NCBI GenBank assembly: GCA_002422725.1
Contig: DITE01000048.1
Coordinates: forward strand, 1 to 20,148
DNA: 20,148 nt
Reading direction: 5' to 3'
From: Bacteroidales bacterium UBA6192
GTDB lineage: Bacteria > Bacteroidota > Bacteroidia > Bacteroidales > F082
Positions 8,165-15,068 of the stretch are shown here, piece by piece. Below the pieces are notes generated by a model. It was not told the origin of the DNA. It saw only the letters and a program-made list of their open reading frames with translations, and made no database searches. Numbering within the stretch: the first letter of the stretch is position 1; each line of letters begins with the position of its first letter. Both the position numbers and the translations under genes were made by a program.

Positions 8165-8914
8165 TTATTTTTTAGCTTTTCCCTGGCTGGCAACAGCGTC
8201 CATCAGTTTTTTTATTTCGTCGGGGTCGCCGATGAAATAGTCTTTAAGAAGCTTCATGTTGTCGTCGAATTCGAAAACATAGGGAACAGCAGTTGGAATA
8301 TTAAATGCCAGAATTTCTTCCTCACTCATGTTTTTTAAATGCATGACCAGGGCTCTCAGGCTGTTTCCGTGAGCAGCAACCAGTATTTCGCCTTTTTGCA
8401 CCAGCGAAGGTTTGATATCGCTGTTCCAGTATGGAATCATGCGTTCGATAACATCCTTGAGCGACTCGGTAAGCGGAAGGTCATCCGGAGAAACATCGGT
8501 GTATCTTTTGTCTTTTTTCGGATTCCTGGAATCATTGTCAGCCAGGGGTTGGGGAGGCACATCGAAACTACGACGCCAGAGCAATACCTGCTCATCGCCA
8601 TATTTTTCGGCCGTTTCGAGTTTATTCAGGCCTTGCAGTTCGCCATAATGTTTCTCGTTGAGCCGCCAGCTTTTCACTTCCGGAATGTACATCTGATCCA
8701 TTTCTTCGAGCACCAGCCACAGGGTTTTGATGGCCCTGTTCAGGTAGGAGGTGTAAGCCATCTTGAATTCGAAACCCTTTTCTTTCAGCTGACGTCCGCC
8801 TTTTTTGGCTTCTTCAACTCCTTTTTCGGAAAGGTCAACATCGGTCCAGCCGGTAAAAACATTTAACTTGTTCCATTCACTTTCGCCATGGCGAATCAAT
8901 ACTAATCTTTTCAT
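8165..8914 (-). CDS. gpmA: 2,3-bisphosphoglycerate-dependent phosphoglycerate mutase
   Basis: The enzyme interconverts 3- and 2-phosphoglycerate in glycolysis and gluconeogenesis, via a phosphohistidine and a 2,3-bisphosphoglycerate primer. The start at 8914 gives MKRLVLIRHGESEWN, placing the catalytic RHGE at residues 8-11 with His9 as the phosphorylated residue. The protein is 249 aa, the normal length of the dPGM family; further upstream codons are open but do not belong. Other family signatures are FTGWTDVDLSEKG, SYLNRAIKT, RLNEKHYGELQGLNK, DVPPQPL and AAHGNSLRALV with the second catalytic His. It is divergent from the deacetylase gene over a 126-bp gap. Its last 18 codons are duplicated 324 bp downstream beyond a repeat insert. 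Confidence 0.96.
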   Translation of the reverse strand: MKRLVLIRHGESEWNKLNVFTGWTDVDLSEKGVEEAKKGGRQLKEKGFEFKMAYTSYLNRAIKTLWLVLEEMDQMYIPEVKSWRLNEKHYGELQGLNKLETAEKYGDEQVLLWRRSFDVPPQPLADNDSRNPKKDKRYTDVSPDDLPLTESLKDVIERMIPYWNSDIKPSLVQKGEILVAAHGNSLRALVMHLKNMSEEEILAFNIPTAVPYVFEFDDNMKLLKDYFIGDPDEIKKLMDAVASQGKAKK

Positions 8915-9028
8915 ATGTATATCATTTTGTAATCGGTCACTTGCAAAAACAGATTCCGGCCCAGAACAGGTTCCGGTAATTTTTAGCAAAATTAACATTT
9001 TGAATAACACCTGCTGATGAAGGTTGTG

Positions 9029-9036
9029 TAAATTTG
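9029..9036 (+). promoter_or_regulatory. Possible -7 element very close to the deacetylase start
   Basis: TAAATTTG matches the TAnnTTTG consensus and ends only 4 bp before the ATG at 9041. If used, it would give an almost leaderless transcript. A TTTG at 8999-9002 is too far upstream (26 bp) for a normal -33 partner. The divergent gpmA side has its own TAATTTTG (minus strand, 8987-8994), also without a clear -33 box. Confidence 0.25.
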
Positions 9037-9040
9037 TGCT

Positions 9041-9652
9041 ATGAAAGCTGTAACCGTACCGGCATTTCTGAAGATCTTTTATCCCTCTTTGCTTTGGAGC
9101 ATGCCATCGGGGAACAACAGGCTTTACCTGACTTTTGACGATGGTCCCCATCCGGAAATTACTCCCCGCGTGTTGAAACTGCTGGCTGACTATCAGGCTG
9201 AAGCCACCTTTTTTTGTGTAGGCGAAAACGCTGCAAAGTATCCGGATGTGTACCAAATGATACTGAATCAGGGACATCTGACGGGTAACCACACCTTCAA
9301 CCACCTGAACGGTTGGCGAACACCACTGAATGAGTATTATGAAAATGTGAATCTTTGCCGCGATGTTATTGATTCAACCTGGTTCAGACCGCCCTATGGC
9401 CGGATTACCCCGTCGCAGATACAGGCATTGAAGAAGGAATACACCATCGTGATGTGGTCCGTGTTGAGTTATGATTTTGACCGTGAAACAACCCCTGATC
9501 AATGCCTTGATTATGTAGTGAATAATGCAGAAGACGGATCCATCATCGTGTTTCACGACAGCGAGAAGTCGGAAGACAAAATGTTTTATGCACTCCGACG
9601 GGTGCTGGAACACTATACGAATCTGGGCTTTTCTTTCAAGAGCCTGGCGTAG
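9041..9652 (+). CDS. Polysaccharide deacetylase (NodB-homology, carbohydrate esterase 4)
   Basis: At 203 aa this is a compact single-domain NodB-type deacetylase that removes N- or O-acetyl groups from a polysaccharide such as peptidoglycan or chitin-like glycans. Motif 1 is TFDDGPHP (Asp33 is the likely catalytic base, Asp34 the metal ligand); motif 2 is NHTFNH with the two metal-binding histidines; motif 3 is FRPPYGR; motif 4 is MWSVLSYDFD; and motif 5 is VFHDS with the catalytic His. There is no clear signal peptide: the N-terminus (MKAVTVPAFLKIFYPSLLWS) is mildly hydrophobic and could be a weak export signal or part of the fold, so the compartment is unsure. It runs toward cydB and is divergent from gpmA. 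Confidence 0.9.
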   Translation: MKAVTVPAFLKIFYPSLLWSMPSGNNRLYLTFDDGPHPEITPRVLKLLADYQAEATFFCVGENAAKYPDVYQMILNQGHLTGNHTFNHLNGWRTPLNEYYENVNLCRDVIDSTWFRPPYGRITPSQIQALKKEYTIVMWSVLSYDFDRETTPDQCLDYVVNNAEDGSIIVFHDSEKSEDKMFYALRRVLEHYTNLGFSFKSLA

Positions 9653-9714
9653 ACTCTCCCAAAAACATCTCGGTTTAAAGCTGTCAAACGGCTAAACAAA
9701 GAAGAGATTACAGC

Positions 9715-10749
9715 TTAATAGCTGGTCTCATCCATTTTGACTTTCCCCCAGAAGGTGCGGTAGACAAATACGGTGTAGGTGATCACTAATGGAGCGCCTA
9801 TAGCTGTCATAATCAGCATAATGCCAAGCGATTTCTCGGATGAAGCCGCATTATACACGGTAATGCTGTATTGTGGATCAATGGTTGACATTACCATTGC
9901 CGGATACAATTCGAGGGCCACCAGTATCAGTAGAAAACTCATGCTAAGCGCCGAAAAGATAAAAGCATGCACATATTTTGCTTTGCTCACCAGCCGGGGA
10001 ACATTGGCAATGCTCAGAAAGGCGAGCAAGGGGACAACCAACAGAGCAGCGTTTTCGGTAAGATTATCTGACAGGTGAGGCAAATAGAACAAAGTGTAAA
10101 TGGTTACAATACTGTAACTTACGATGAAGAAAATAATGGATCTGTTGAGCAATTTGTGCACCTTGACAAACAACTGTCCTTCGGTCTTCATGGCGAGGTA
10201 GATCGCGCCGTGCATCATGAACAAGGCCAGGGTGGTGATGCCAACCATGATCGCATAGGGATTCAAAAATTCGAGCCAGTGACCCTGAAACTCAAAGTTT
10301 TCGCCGAGGGCAATTCCCTGAAGTACGTTGCCCATCACCACGCCAAGCAAAACAGCCATGAGCACACTCGAAACACTATAGGAAATATCCCAGGTGTTGC
10401 GCCACCATTTCATGGTTTCCTTGCTTCTGAATTCGATGGATACAGCCCTGAATATCAAGGCAAAAAGAAACAACATAAAGGGGATATACATGGCCGAGAA
10501 GATGGAGGCATATAAAATGGGGAAACCAGCAAACAGTGCCCCGCCACCGATAACCAGCCACACTTCGTTGCCGTCCCAAACCGGACCAACCGCGTTGAGT
10601 GCGATCCTCCGGCTTTTTTCTTCTTTGAAGAAAAGGTGCCATGCGCCCGCACCCAGATCAAAACCATCCAGTATGGCATAGCCGGAAAACAATGCGCCCA
10701 CCACCAGAAACCAAAGGGTTGGATAATCAATTCCTAAAATAGTTGCCAT
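9715..10749 (-). CDS. cydB: Cytochrome bd quinol oxidase subunit II
   Basis: This is the membrane partner of CydA in the bd-type terminal oxidase that reduces oxygen to water with quinol electrons. The 344-aa sequence shows the family hallmarks near the N-terminus: FLVVGALFSGYAILDGFDLGAG, then GPVWDGNEVWLVIGGGALFAGFP. Repeated hydrophobic segments suggest about eight to nine membrane helices (AMYIPFMLFLFALIF, SSVLMAVLLGVVMG, TTLALFMMHGAIYLAM, IIFFIVSYSIVTIYTLF, LGIMLIMTAIGAPLVITYTVF). The start lies 5 bp after the cydA stop, so the two genes are one operon. No small CydX-like gene is evident in the 62 bp between cydB and the convergent deacetylase gene; only a weak 5-bp stem sits there (9679-9693). 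Confidence 0.95.
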   Translation of the reverse strand: MATILGIDYPTLWFLVVGALFSGYAILDGFDLGAGAWHLFFKEEKSRRIALNAVGPVWDGNEVWLVIGGGALFAGFPILYASIFSAMYIPFMLFLFALIFRAVSIEFRSKETMKWWRNTWDISYSVSSVLMAVLLGVVMGNVLQGIALGENFEFQGHWLEFLNPYAIMVGITTLALFMMHGAIYLAMKTEGQLFVKVHKLLNRSIIFFIVSYSIVTIYTLFYLPHLSDNLTENAALLVVPLLAFLSIANVPRLVSKAKYVHAFIFSALSMSFLLILVALELYPAMVMSTIDPQYSITVYNAASSEKSLGIMLIMTAIGAPLVITYTVFVYRTFWGKVKMDETSY

Positions 10750-10754
10750 GGTGA

Positions 10755-12152
10755 TCAGGATTTATTGGGTTTTGAATCGGACTGGATAACATCGGCCACA
10801 CTTTCCTGCAAGGGTCTTGATTCTGTTTCGCTTTCATCATAGGGGCCGGCTTTGATCTTTTTATCGAGCAGATAGAGGAAGAGCACGAACAGCAGGGCGT
10901 AGATCAGGGTGAACATAATCAGCGAGAACAACACCTGGTTGGCCGTCACCACGGCTGATAAACCATCGGAGGTGCGCAACAAACCGTACACTACCCAGGG
11001 CTGACGACCCATTTCGGCGGCAAACCAGCCGAACTGATTGGCGAGCTGGGGCAGGATGACCGAAAACACAAACACCCAAAGCAACCACTTGTAATGAAAC
11101 AGTTTACCCCGCCACCACATGAAGATGCCAAACAAAGTGAGTCCGATAAAATAGAGCCCGAAGGCCACCATCAGGTGATAGAACTGAAAAACTGCATTCA
11201 CCTGTGTCGGAATTTCATCCTGAGGGAAATCGTTCAGCCCGGGCATAGGGGTGTCAAAATTTCCATGCACAAGCAAGCTTAATCCGCCCGGAATATAGGG
11301 GCCGTAAACTTTCTGATTTTTATTGTCGACCCAGCCCAGCAGATACAGGTGCGCCTGATCGCTGCTGTTGTAGTGTCCTTCGAAAGCAGCCAGCTTGGCG
11401 GGTTGGTTTTTGGCAACACCGCTGGCTGAGCTGTGACCCGTTACCAGTTGCAGCACCGAGAACAAAGCAGCAACGGAAAGGGCAATGACAAAGGCTTTTT
11501 TCGATAGTTCGGAATACCTGCCTTTCAACAGATACCAGGCATGAACACTCATCACCAGGAAGGCTCCGGCGATCAGCGCGCCGATCCAGACATGCAGGAT
11601 GCGATCGACACTCGAGGGGTTAAAAACCATTTCCCAGAAATCGGTAATTTCGGCACGTCTCGCACTGCCTTCGCCCACAATGTGATAACCGGCAGGTGTT
11701 TGCTGCCAGCTGTTGGCAATAACGATCCACACGGCCGAGAACATCGAACCGAACCAAACACCGAGGGTAGAGATAAAATGAACGATGGGTTTAACCCTGT
11801 TCCAGCCAAACAGCAGCACGCCCAGGAAACCACTTTCGAGTGCAAAGGCAAAGATGCCTTCAGCGGCCAGTGCGCTGCCAAAGATATCGCCAACAAAGCG
11901 CGAATAGGTTGCCCAGTTGGTGCCAAACTCAAACTCCATGACAATACCTGTTGCCACACCAAGCCCGAAAGTAATGGCAAATATTTTTGTCCAGAAGCGC
12001 GCCAGTTGCTCATACATTTTGTTTTTGGTGCGCAGGTAAGCACCTTCCATGAGCACCATCATCAAGCCCAGACCTATGCTCAATGGCGGATAGATGTAAT
12101 GGAATGAGATGGTGAATGCAAACTGGATACGGGATAAGATTTCTACGTCCAT
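10755..12152 (-). CDS. cydA: Cytochrome bd quinol oxidase subunit I
   Basis: This is the haem-carrying subunit (b558, b595, d) of the bd oxidase. The start at 12152 gives MDVEILSRIQFAFTISFHYIYPPLSIGLG, the classic CydA N-terminus, with His18 in the position of the haem ligand His19 of E. coli. The open frame extends 19 codons further upstream but does not resemble the family. The second haem-ligand His is probably in SVHAWYLLKG. The conserved quinol-side segment EMGRQPWVVYGLLRTSDGLS is present. At 465 aa, with a modest span between helices 6 and 7, it looks like the short Q-loop type. Multiple helices are evident. cydB follows by 5 bp. A perfect FNR-type site lies about 112 bp upstream, suggesting oxygen or redox control. 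Confidence 0.95.
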   Translation of the reverse strand: MDVEILSRIQFAFTISFHYIYPPLSIGLGLMMVLMEGAYLRTKNKMYEQLARFWTKIFAITFGLGVATGIVMEFEFGTNWATYSRFVGDIFGSALAAEGIFAFALESGFLGVLLFGWNRVKPIVHFISTLGVWFGSMFSAVWIVIANSWQQTPAGYHIVGEGSARRAEITDFWEMVFNPSSVDRILHVWIGALIAGAFLVMSVHAWYLLKGRYSELSKKAFVIALSVAALFSVLQLVTGHSSASGVAKNQPAKLAAFEGHYNSSDQAHLYLLGWVDNKNQKVYGPYIPGGLSLLVHGNFDTPMPGLNDFPQDEIPTQVNAVFQFYHLMVAFGLYFIGLTLFGIFMWWRGKLFHYKWLLWVFVFSVILPQLANQFGWFAAEMGRQPWVVYGLLRTSDGLSAVVTANQVLFSLIMFTLIYALLFVLFLYLLDKKIKAGPYDESETESRPLQESVADVIQSDSKPNKS

Positions 12153-12222
12153 GGTGGTTAATGAATTAGGTTGCTCATGATGAGACAATGGATTGAATGC
12201 TTCAACCAATGAAACCGATTGT

Positions 12223-12230
12223 CAAAGTTA
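12223..12230 (-). promoter_or_regulatory. Possible -7 element of cydAB
   Basis: On the minus strand this reads TAACTTTG, matching TAnnTTTG, about 70 bp before the cydA start. The -33 region is only weakly TTTA-like. The location between the FNR-type box and the gene makes it plausible. Confidence 0.3.
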
Positions 12231-12263
12231 AGGTTAAATTTTTGCGATAAAGAAGATTTTGCA

Positions 12264-12277
12264 TTGATATATATCAA
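12264..12277. promoter_or_regulatory. Perfect FNR/CRP-family palindrome upstream of cydA
   Basis: TTGATATATATCAA is TTGAT-N4-ATCAA, an exact match to the FNR consensus, embedded in the 16-bp perfect palindrome 12263-12278. Its centre is about 53 bp upstream of a transcription start predicted from the -7 box at 12223-12230. In other bacteria FNR-type regulators control cyd operons with oxygen or redox; the regulator of this organism is not in the window. Confidence 0.55.
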
Positions 12278-12364
12278 TTTGCAGAATATTTTTAACCCAG
12301 GACTTCTTTTCTCCCTGCAAACAAGAGGGTATTAAACATCCCTGAGAATATTTATAATTTATTC

Positions 12365-12393
12365 TTGCTTATTTGGTGGATTTCATAACTTTA
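12365..12393 (+). promoter_or_regulatory. Possible promoter for the first island gene
   Basis: TTG (12365-12367), an 18-bp spacer and TAACTTTA (12386-12393) fit the Bacteroidota TTG/TTTG-N19-TAnnTTTG pattern with one mismatch in the last base. A transcript would have a leader of about 170 nt before the gene at 12572. Confidence 0.3.
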
Positions 12394-12571
12394 CGGCTGG
12401 AAGGAGTAGTCTGGGGAAGTAAAAACGTCCGGAAACAGATATTTCATTGATTACGAATGTTATAGATAAAGAAAGATTGAATTTATGTATTGAGGATAAT
12501 ATAGCCAGTATTATATATATATTCCTTAGTTCTCACAAAAAGAAACAAGTTGAATTCAAAAGAAGAATAAT

Positions 12572-13369
12572 ATGGATTATAAAAAAGAAATTGAGAATTT
12601 TGTAGTTGTAGGGTTTAAGAATTTAAACATTCCATTAATTACAGATGGCCAGCACAATTTTGTTCTTGAGGATAGAACGAAAAATTTCATAACCCCTCCT
12701 CCCAAAGGGTTTAAATATCACAAGTGGGCTGGAAGTTTAAAAAGTTCACAAGCCTTTGCTTACAATGTATTTTCTGGCGTGAACAGTAAACTTTTGGATT
12801 TTGAATTACCCATGGTGGTATTTGACCGTGATGCACAAATTGACGTAATTCTTAAATTTGAAGAAACAAATACAATTGAACTATTTGAAGTCAAGGCTTT
12901 TGAAATAATCAAATTAGGCAAAAGCACGATTAAGTTTGAAGAAAAGTACTTTGATAAAGAACAATATAGACGCCCGGCTATTTCTGACCCTTTTATTAAG
13001 TTTTTGAAAATGATCATTAAAAGTTTTGGTGATCAAACAATCTATGGCGGAGGGGTGAAGCAGCTTTGTAGTCATCTTCTTGGAATAATCAATATCATGG
13101 ATAAGCCGGAATATGTTAAAAAGAAGTTTAAACTATACAGTTTTTGTTTTGATAATCCGTTCTCAACCAGATTTGAGCAGGACTTGATTAACTATAAGGA
13201 GACTATTGCGAAATTTAAAACAATTGTAGATGAGTTTTTGAAAGATATTAAAGTTAGTGAACGGGTTGAATACTGTGGTTTTTTATCTGCACGTGAATAC
13301 ATAAATAAGAACAAGGAATTCTTAGGCAAAGAAAATTTTGATTATATTTTTAAGAGATATTTTTATTAG
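12572..13369 (+). CDS. PD-(D/E)XK nuclease-like protein, putative restriction/defence
   Basis: This 265-aa soluble protein has a recognisable PD-(D/E)XK active-site layout: Asp91 in AQIDVIL, then 14 residues on, Glu106-Val-Lys108 in IELFEVKAFE, with predicted beta strands around both. Before it stands SSQAFAYNVFSG (59-70), similar to the SSQA..NLF segment I associate with PGN_0703-type putative restriction endonucleases, and after it KQLCSHLLGI, which could be the following helix. No methyltransferase or helicase gene accompanies it. The gene is much more AT-rich and lysine/isoleucine-rich than mutAB or cydAB, which suggests transfer. The biochemical role (DNA cutting in phage defence or restriction) is inference from fold motifs. 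Confidence 0.55.
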   Translation: MDYKKEIENFVVVGFKNLNIPLITDGQHNFVLEDRTKNFITPPPKGFKYHKWAGSLKSSQAFAYNVFSGVNSKLLDFELPMVVFDRDAQIDVILKFEETNTIELFEVKAFEIIKLGKSTIKFEEKYFDKEQYRRPAISDPFIKFLKMIIKSFGDQTIYGGGVKQLCSHLLGIINIMDKPEYVKKKFKLYSFCFDNPFSTRFEQDLINYKETIAKFKTIVDEFLKDIKVSERVEYCGFLSAREYINKNKEFLGKENFDYIFKRYFY

Positions 13370-13556
13370 TGGTGAGAAAAAATAGAAAGAGCGAACGGCT
13401 AAAATGCTCAATAATAAATTGCCGAGATAGTGGATTATTTAAGGGTTGTTGGCCGCTTCAACTTTTTTGTGACCTGATAGGAAATCGCCCGTAATCGGAA
13501 CTTTTAATGCATCCAACCGATTGTGGGCTTTAATCTGAACCTTAAAACAACCAAGT

Positions 13557-13676
13557 ATGACTAACGATAAAAAAAAGAAATATGACTTAGGAAATTTAGA
13601 TTTAAAAGAAATAGAACCATCTGGTGTATATACACTCGTTAGCGGTCAATGTAAAAAGACAAGCATAAAAAAATGA
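13557..13676 (+). CDS. Small ORF of 39 codons, ATGA-coupled to the next gene
   Basis: ATG 13557 opens a 39-residue frame (MTNDKKKKYDLGNLDLKEIE...) whose TGA (13674-13676) overlaps the ATG (13673) of the following nuclease-like gene in an ATGA arrangement. Such overlap normally indicates translational coupling. The product is Lys-rich, with an amphipathic-looking DLGNLDLKEIEPSGVYTLV segment and no known domain. The 9-bp motif GTTAGCGGT lies within its 3' part. An alternative is that it is the head of another gene cut at a recombination joint and now ending by chance at the nuclease start. No Shine-Dalgarno is seen. Confidence 0.45.
   Translation: MTNDKKKKYDLGNLDLKEIEPSGVYTLVSGQCKKTSIKK
13638..13646 (+). 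repeat. Inverted 9-bp boundary motif, left of the nuclease gene
   Basis: GTTAGCGGT here is the exact inverse of ACCGCTAAC at 14914-14922. The pair flanks the 402-aa gene closely on both sides, like the ends of a cassette. It resembles the GTT...AAC core pair of integron attC sites but does not fit the GTTRRRY/RYYYAAC consensus fully. Confidence 0.4.
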
Positions 13677-14881
13677 GCGATTTATTCCGAAAATATCATT
13701 TAAGTGATGTAATAAATAATTGCAGAAAATCTCTTTTAGAGCGCATTGACAAATTGGAAATAACTGAAAACACAATTGTTCCAGAACTTGCCGAAAAGCT
13801 AAAAGACGAATTCACTATTTATCCAATTATTATTGGTCAACCAGAGCCTTCACAGCCAAGAGAAACGACAAGACAAATCCGTAACGATTGGGGACAAATG
13901 TATAATCAAAACGTTGTTGAGATTACAGTAACTATTCCGTTTGAAGGAGACAACAATTTGTTTTATTGTATGCCGTCTCAATCTACATTGGTTTATCTCG
14001 ACAAAAATGTTGTTATTGGTAAAGGTAATATTAAGGCAATTATCACATTATCTCAATTTGACGAGAACGCATATTTTTCAGAAGTCAATAAAATTATAGG
14101 GACAGTAAGTAAAAATCTACCTATAATTCACACTGAGATTAAACCTTGGAATGACGGAATAGAAACTTTAATAAAACAATCATTAGAAAATAGAAAAGGA
14201 GTTGTTTCAAAGAAGTTCGATTTTATGGAAAAAATTGGGTTGAAAGTAAATCCCAAATCAACAGAATATTTAGTTCCACCAACGGTTATTAAAAAAACAA
14301 TTCCAACTCCAGCTACAGAAACAAGCAAAACTGTAGCAAAAGAAAAAGTTCCAATTCTTCAACAAGAAGTTTATTCTGATATTAGAGAAGTTTTGTATAA
14401 TGTTGGTAAAGCAATTGAACGCAAACCTTCAATATATAAAGACAAACGTGAAGAAGATTTAAGAGACATTTTCTTGTTGTTTCTTGAGACTAGATACGAA
14501 GCGGCTACAGGTGTAGGTGAAGCATTCAACAGAAAAGGAAAGACGGATATACTTCTAAAATATTCGAAAGACGGAACCAATATTTTCGTTGCTGAATGTA
14601 AGTTTTGGAAAGGACAAAAAAAATTAATTGAAGGTTTAGACCAATTATTGGGTTACTTGACTCATAGAGACTCAAAAACAGCATTAATATTTTTTGTTGA
14701 CCAGAAAGAAATGACAAATATTGTAAGCACAATAAAATCTGAAATTAGTAAACACAAAAATCATAGCCGACATATTAAGGATACTTATGAACATTCCATA
14801 AGCTACGAATTTACTTTACCTGACGACAGCAGTAAAAAAATTCAAATTGAAGTAATGCTTTTTCATTTCCCAACAATATGA
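13673..14881 (+). CDS. Two-domain protein with C-terminal PD-(D/E)XK nuclease domain
   Basis: Of 402 aa, residues of about 240-400 show a clear restriction-endonuclease-like domain. EEDLRDIFLLFLETRY (from Glu260) is the leading helix with the conserved acidic residue, GKTDILL gives Asp292, and FVAECKFWKG gives Glu308 and Lys310. Then LDQLLGYLTHRDSKTALIFFV is the characteristic following helix and strand. Residues 1-160 form a separate mixed domain (TIYPIIIGQPEPSQPRETTR; VVEITVTIPFEGDNNLFYC) that I do not recognise; it may sense a trigger or bind DNA. A Pro/Thr/Lys-rich linker (about 200-230) joins them. It starts by ATGA overlap with the 39-codon ORF. A defence role is likely from the fold and neighbours but is not shown. 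Confidence 0.6.
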   Translation: MSDLFRKYHLSDVINNCRKSLLERIDKLEITENTIVPELAEKLKDEFTIYPIIIGQPEPSQPRETTRQIRNDWGQMYNQNVVEITVTIPFEGDNNLFYCMPSQSTLVYLDKNVVIGKGNIKAIITLSQFDENAYFSEVNKIIGTVSKNLPIIHTEIKPWNDGIETLIKQSLENRKGVVSKKFDFMEKIGLKVNPKSTEYLVPPTVIKKTIPTPATETSKTVAKEKVPILQQEVYSDIREVLYNVGKAIERKPSIYKDKREEDLRDIFLLFLETRYEAATGVGEAFNRKGKTDILLKYSKDGTNIFVAECKFWKGQKKLIEGLDQLLGYLTHRDSKTALIFFVDQKEMTNIVSTIKSEISKHKNHSRHIKDTYEHSISYEFTLPDDSSKKIQIEVMLFHFPTI

Positions 14882-14913
14882 TGAAAATCAAAGTAGAAAA
14901 GAAGAACACCGAA

Positions 14914-14922
14914 ACCGCTAAC
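14914..14922 (-). repeat. Inverted 9-bp boundary motif, right of the nuclease gene
   Basis: ACCGCTAAC lies 33 bp after the nuclease stop and is the inverse of the motif at 13638-13646. The next bases (AGGCGTTTGGCAAAAAAGC and onward to about 15035) look like one half of a structured repeat, but I cannot find the matching right half before the next gene at 15069. Confidence 0.4.
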
Positions 14923-15068
14923 AGGCGTTTGGCAAAAAAGCGGGTTCAGTGGTTAAATCAAGCTTTATGAATCTATCAAAGTTTTTGTTTGGTCGGCAAG
15001 AAAACTGTACCAAAGTGTCGGAATTCAAGTCTCCAACTATAACTTCTTAAAAAATAGTACTCAACCAA

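Larger units (their letters stand above)
12153..12571. other. Intergenic region between cydA and the accessory island
   Basis: These 419 bp separate two divergent genes and mark the change from core to AT-rich sequence. They hold the putative cydA control signals (an FNR-type box and a -7 element) and a possible promoter for the rightward island gene. I see no gene, tRNA or integrase attachment repeat here. Beyond about 12400 the sequence is AT-rich without clear structure. Confidence 0.6.

Noticed and set aside
9679..9693. Small stem AGCTG-TCAAA-CGGCT as a terminator between the deacetylase gene and cydB
   Set aside because: Only five base pairs with one wobble and no T-run; too weak to call.
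11541..12107. Plus-strand 188-codon open frame opposite cydA
   Set aside because: Antisense to a well-supported membrane protein gene; no family features.
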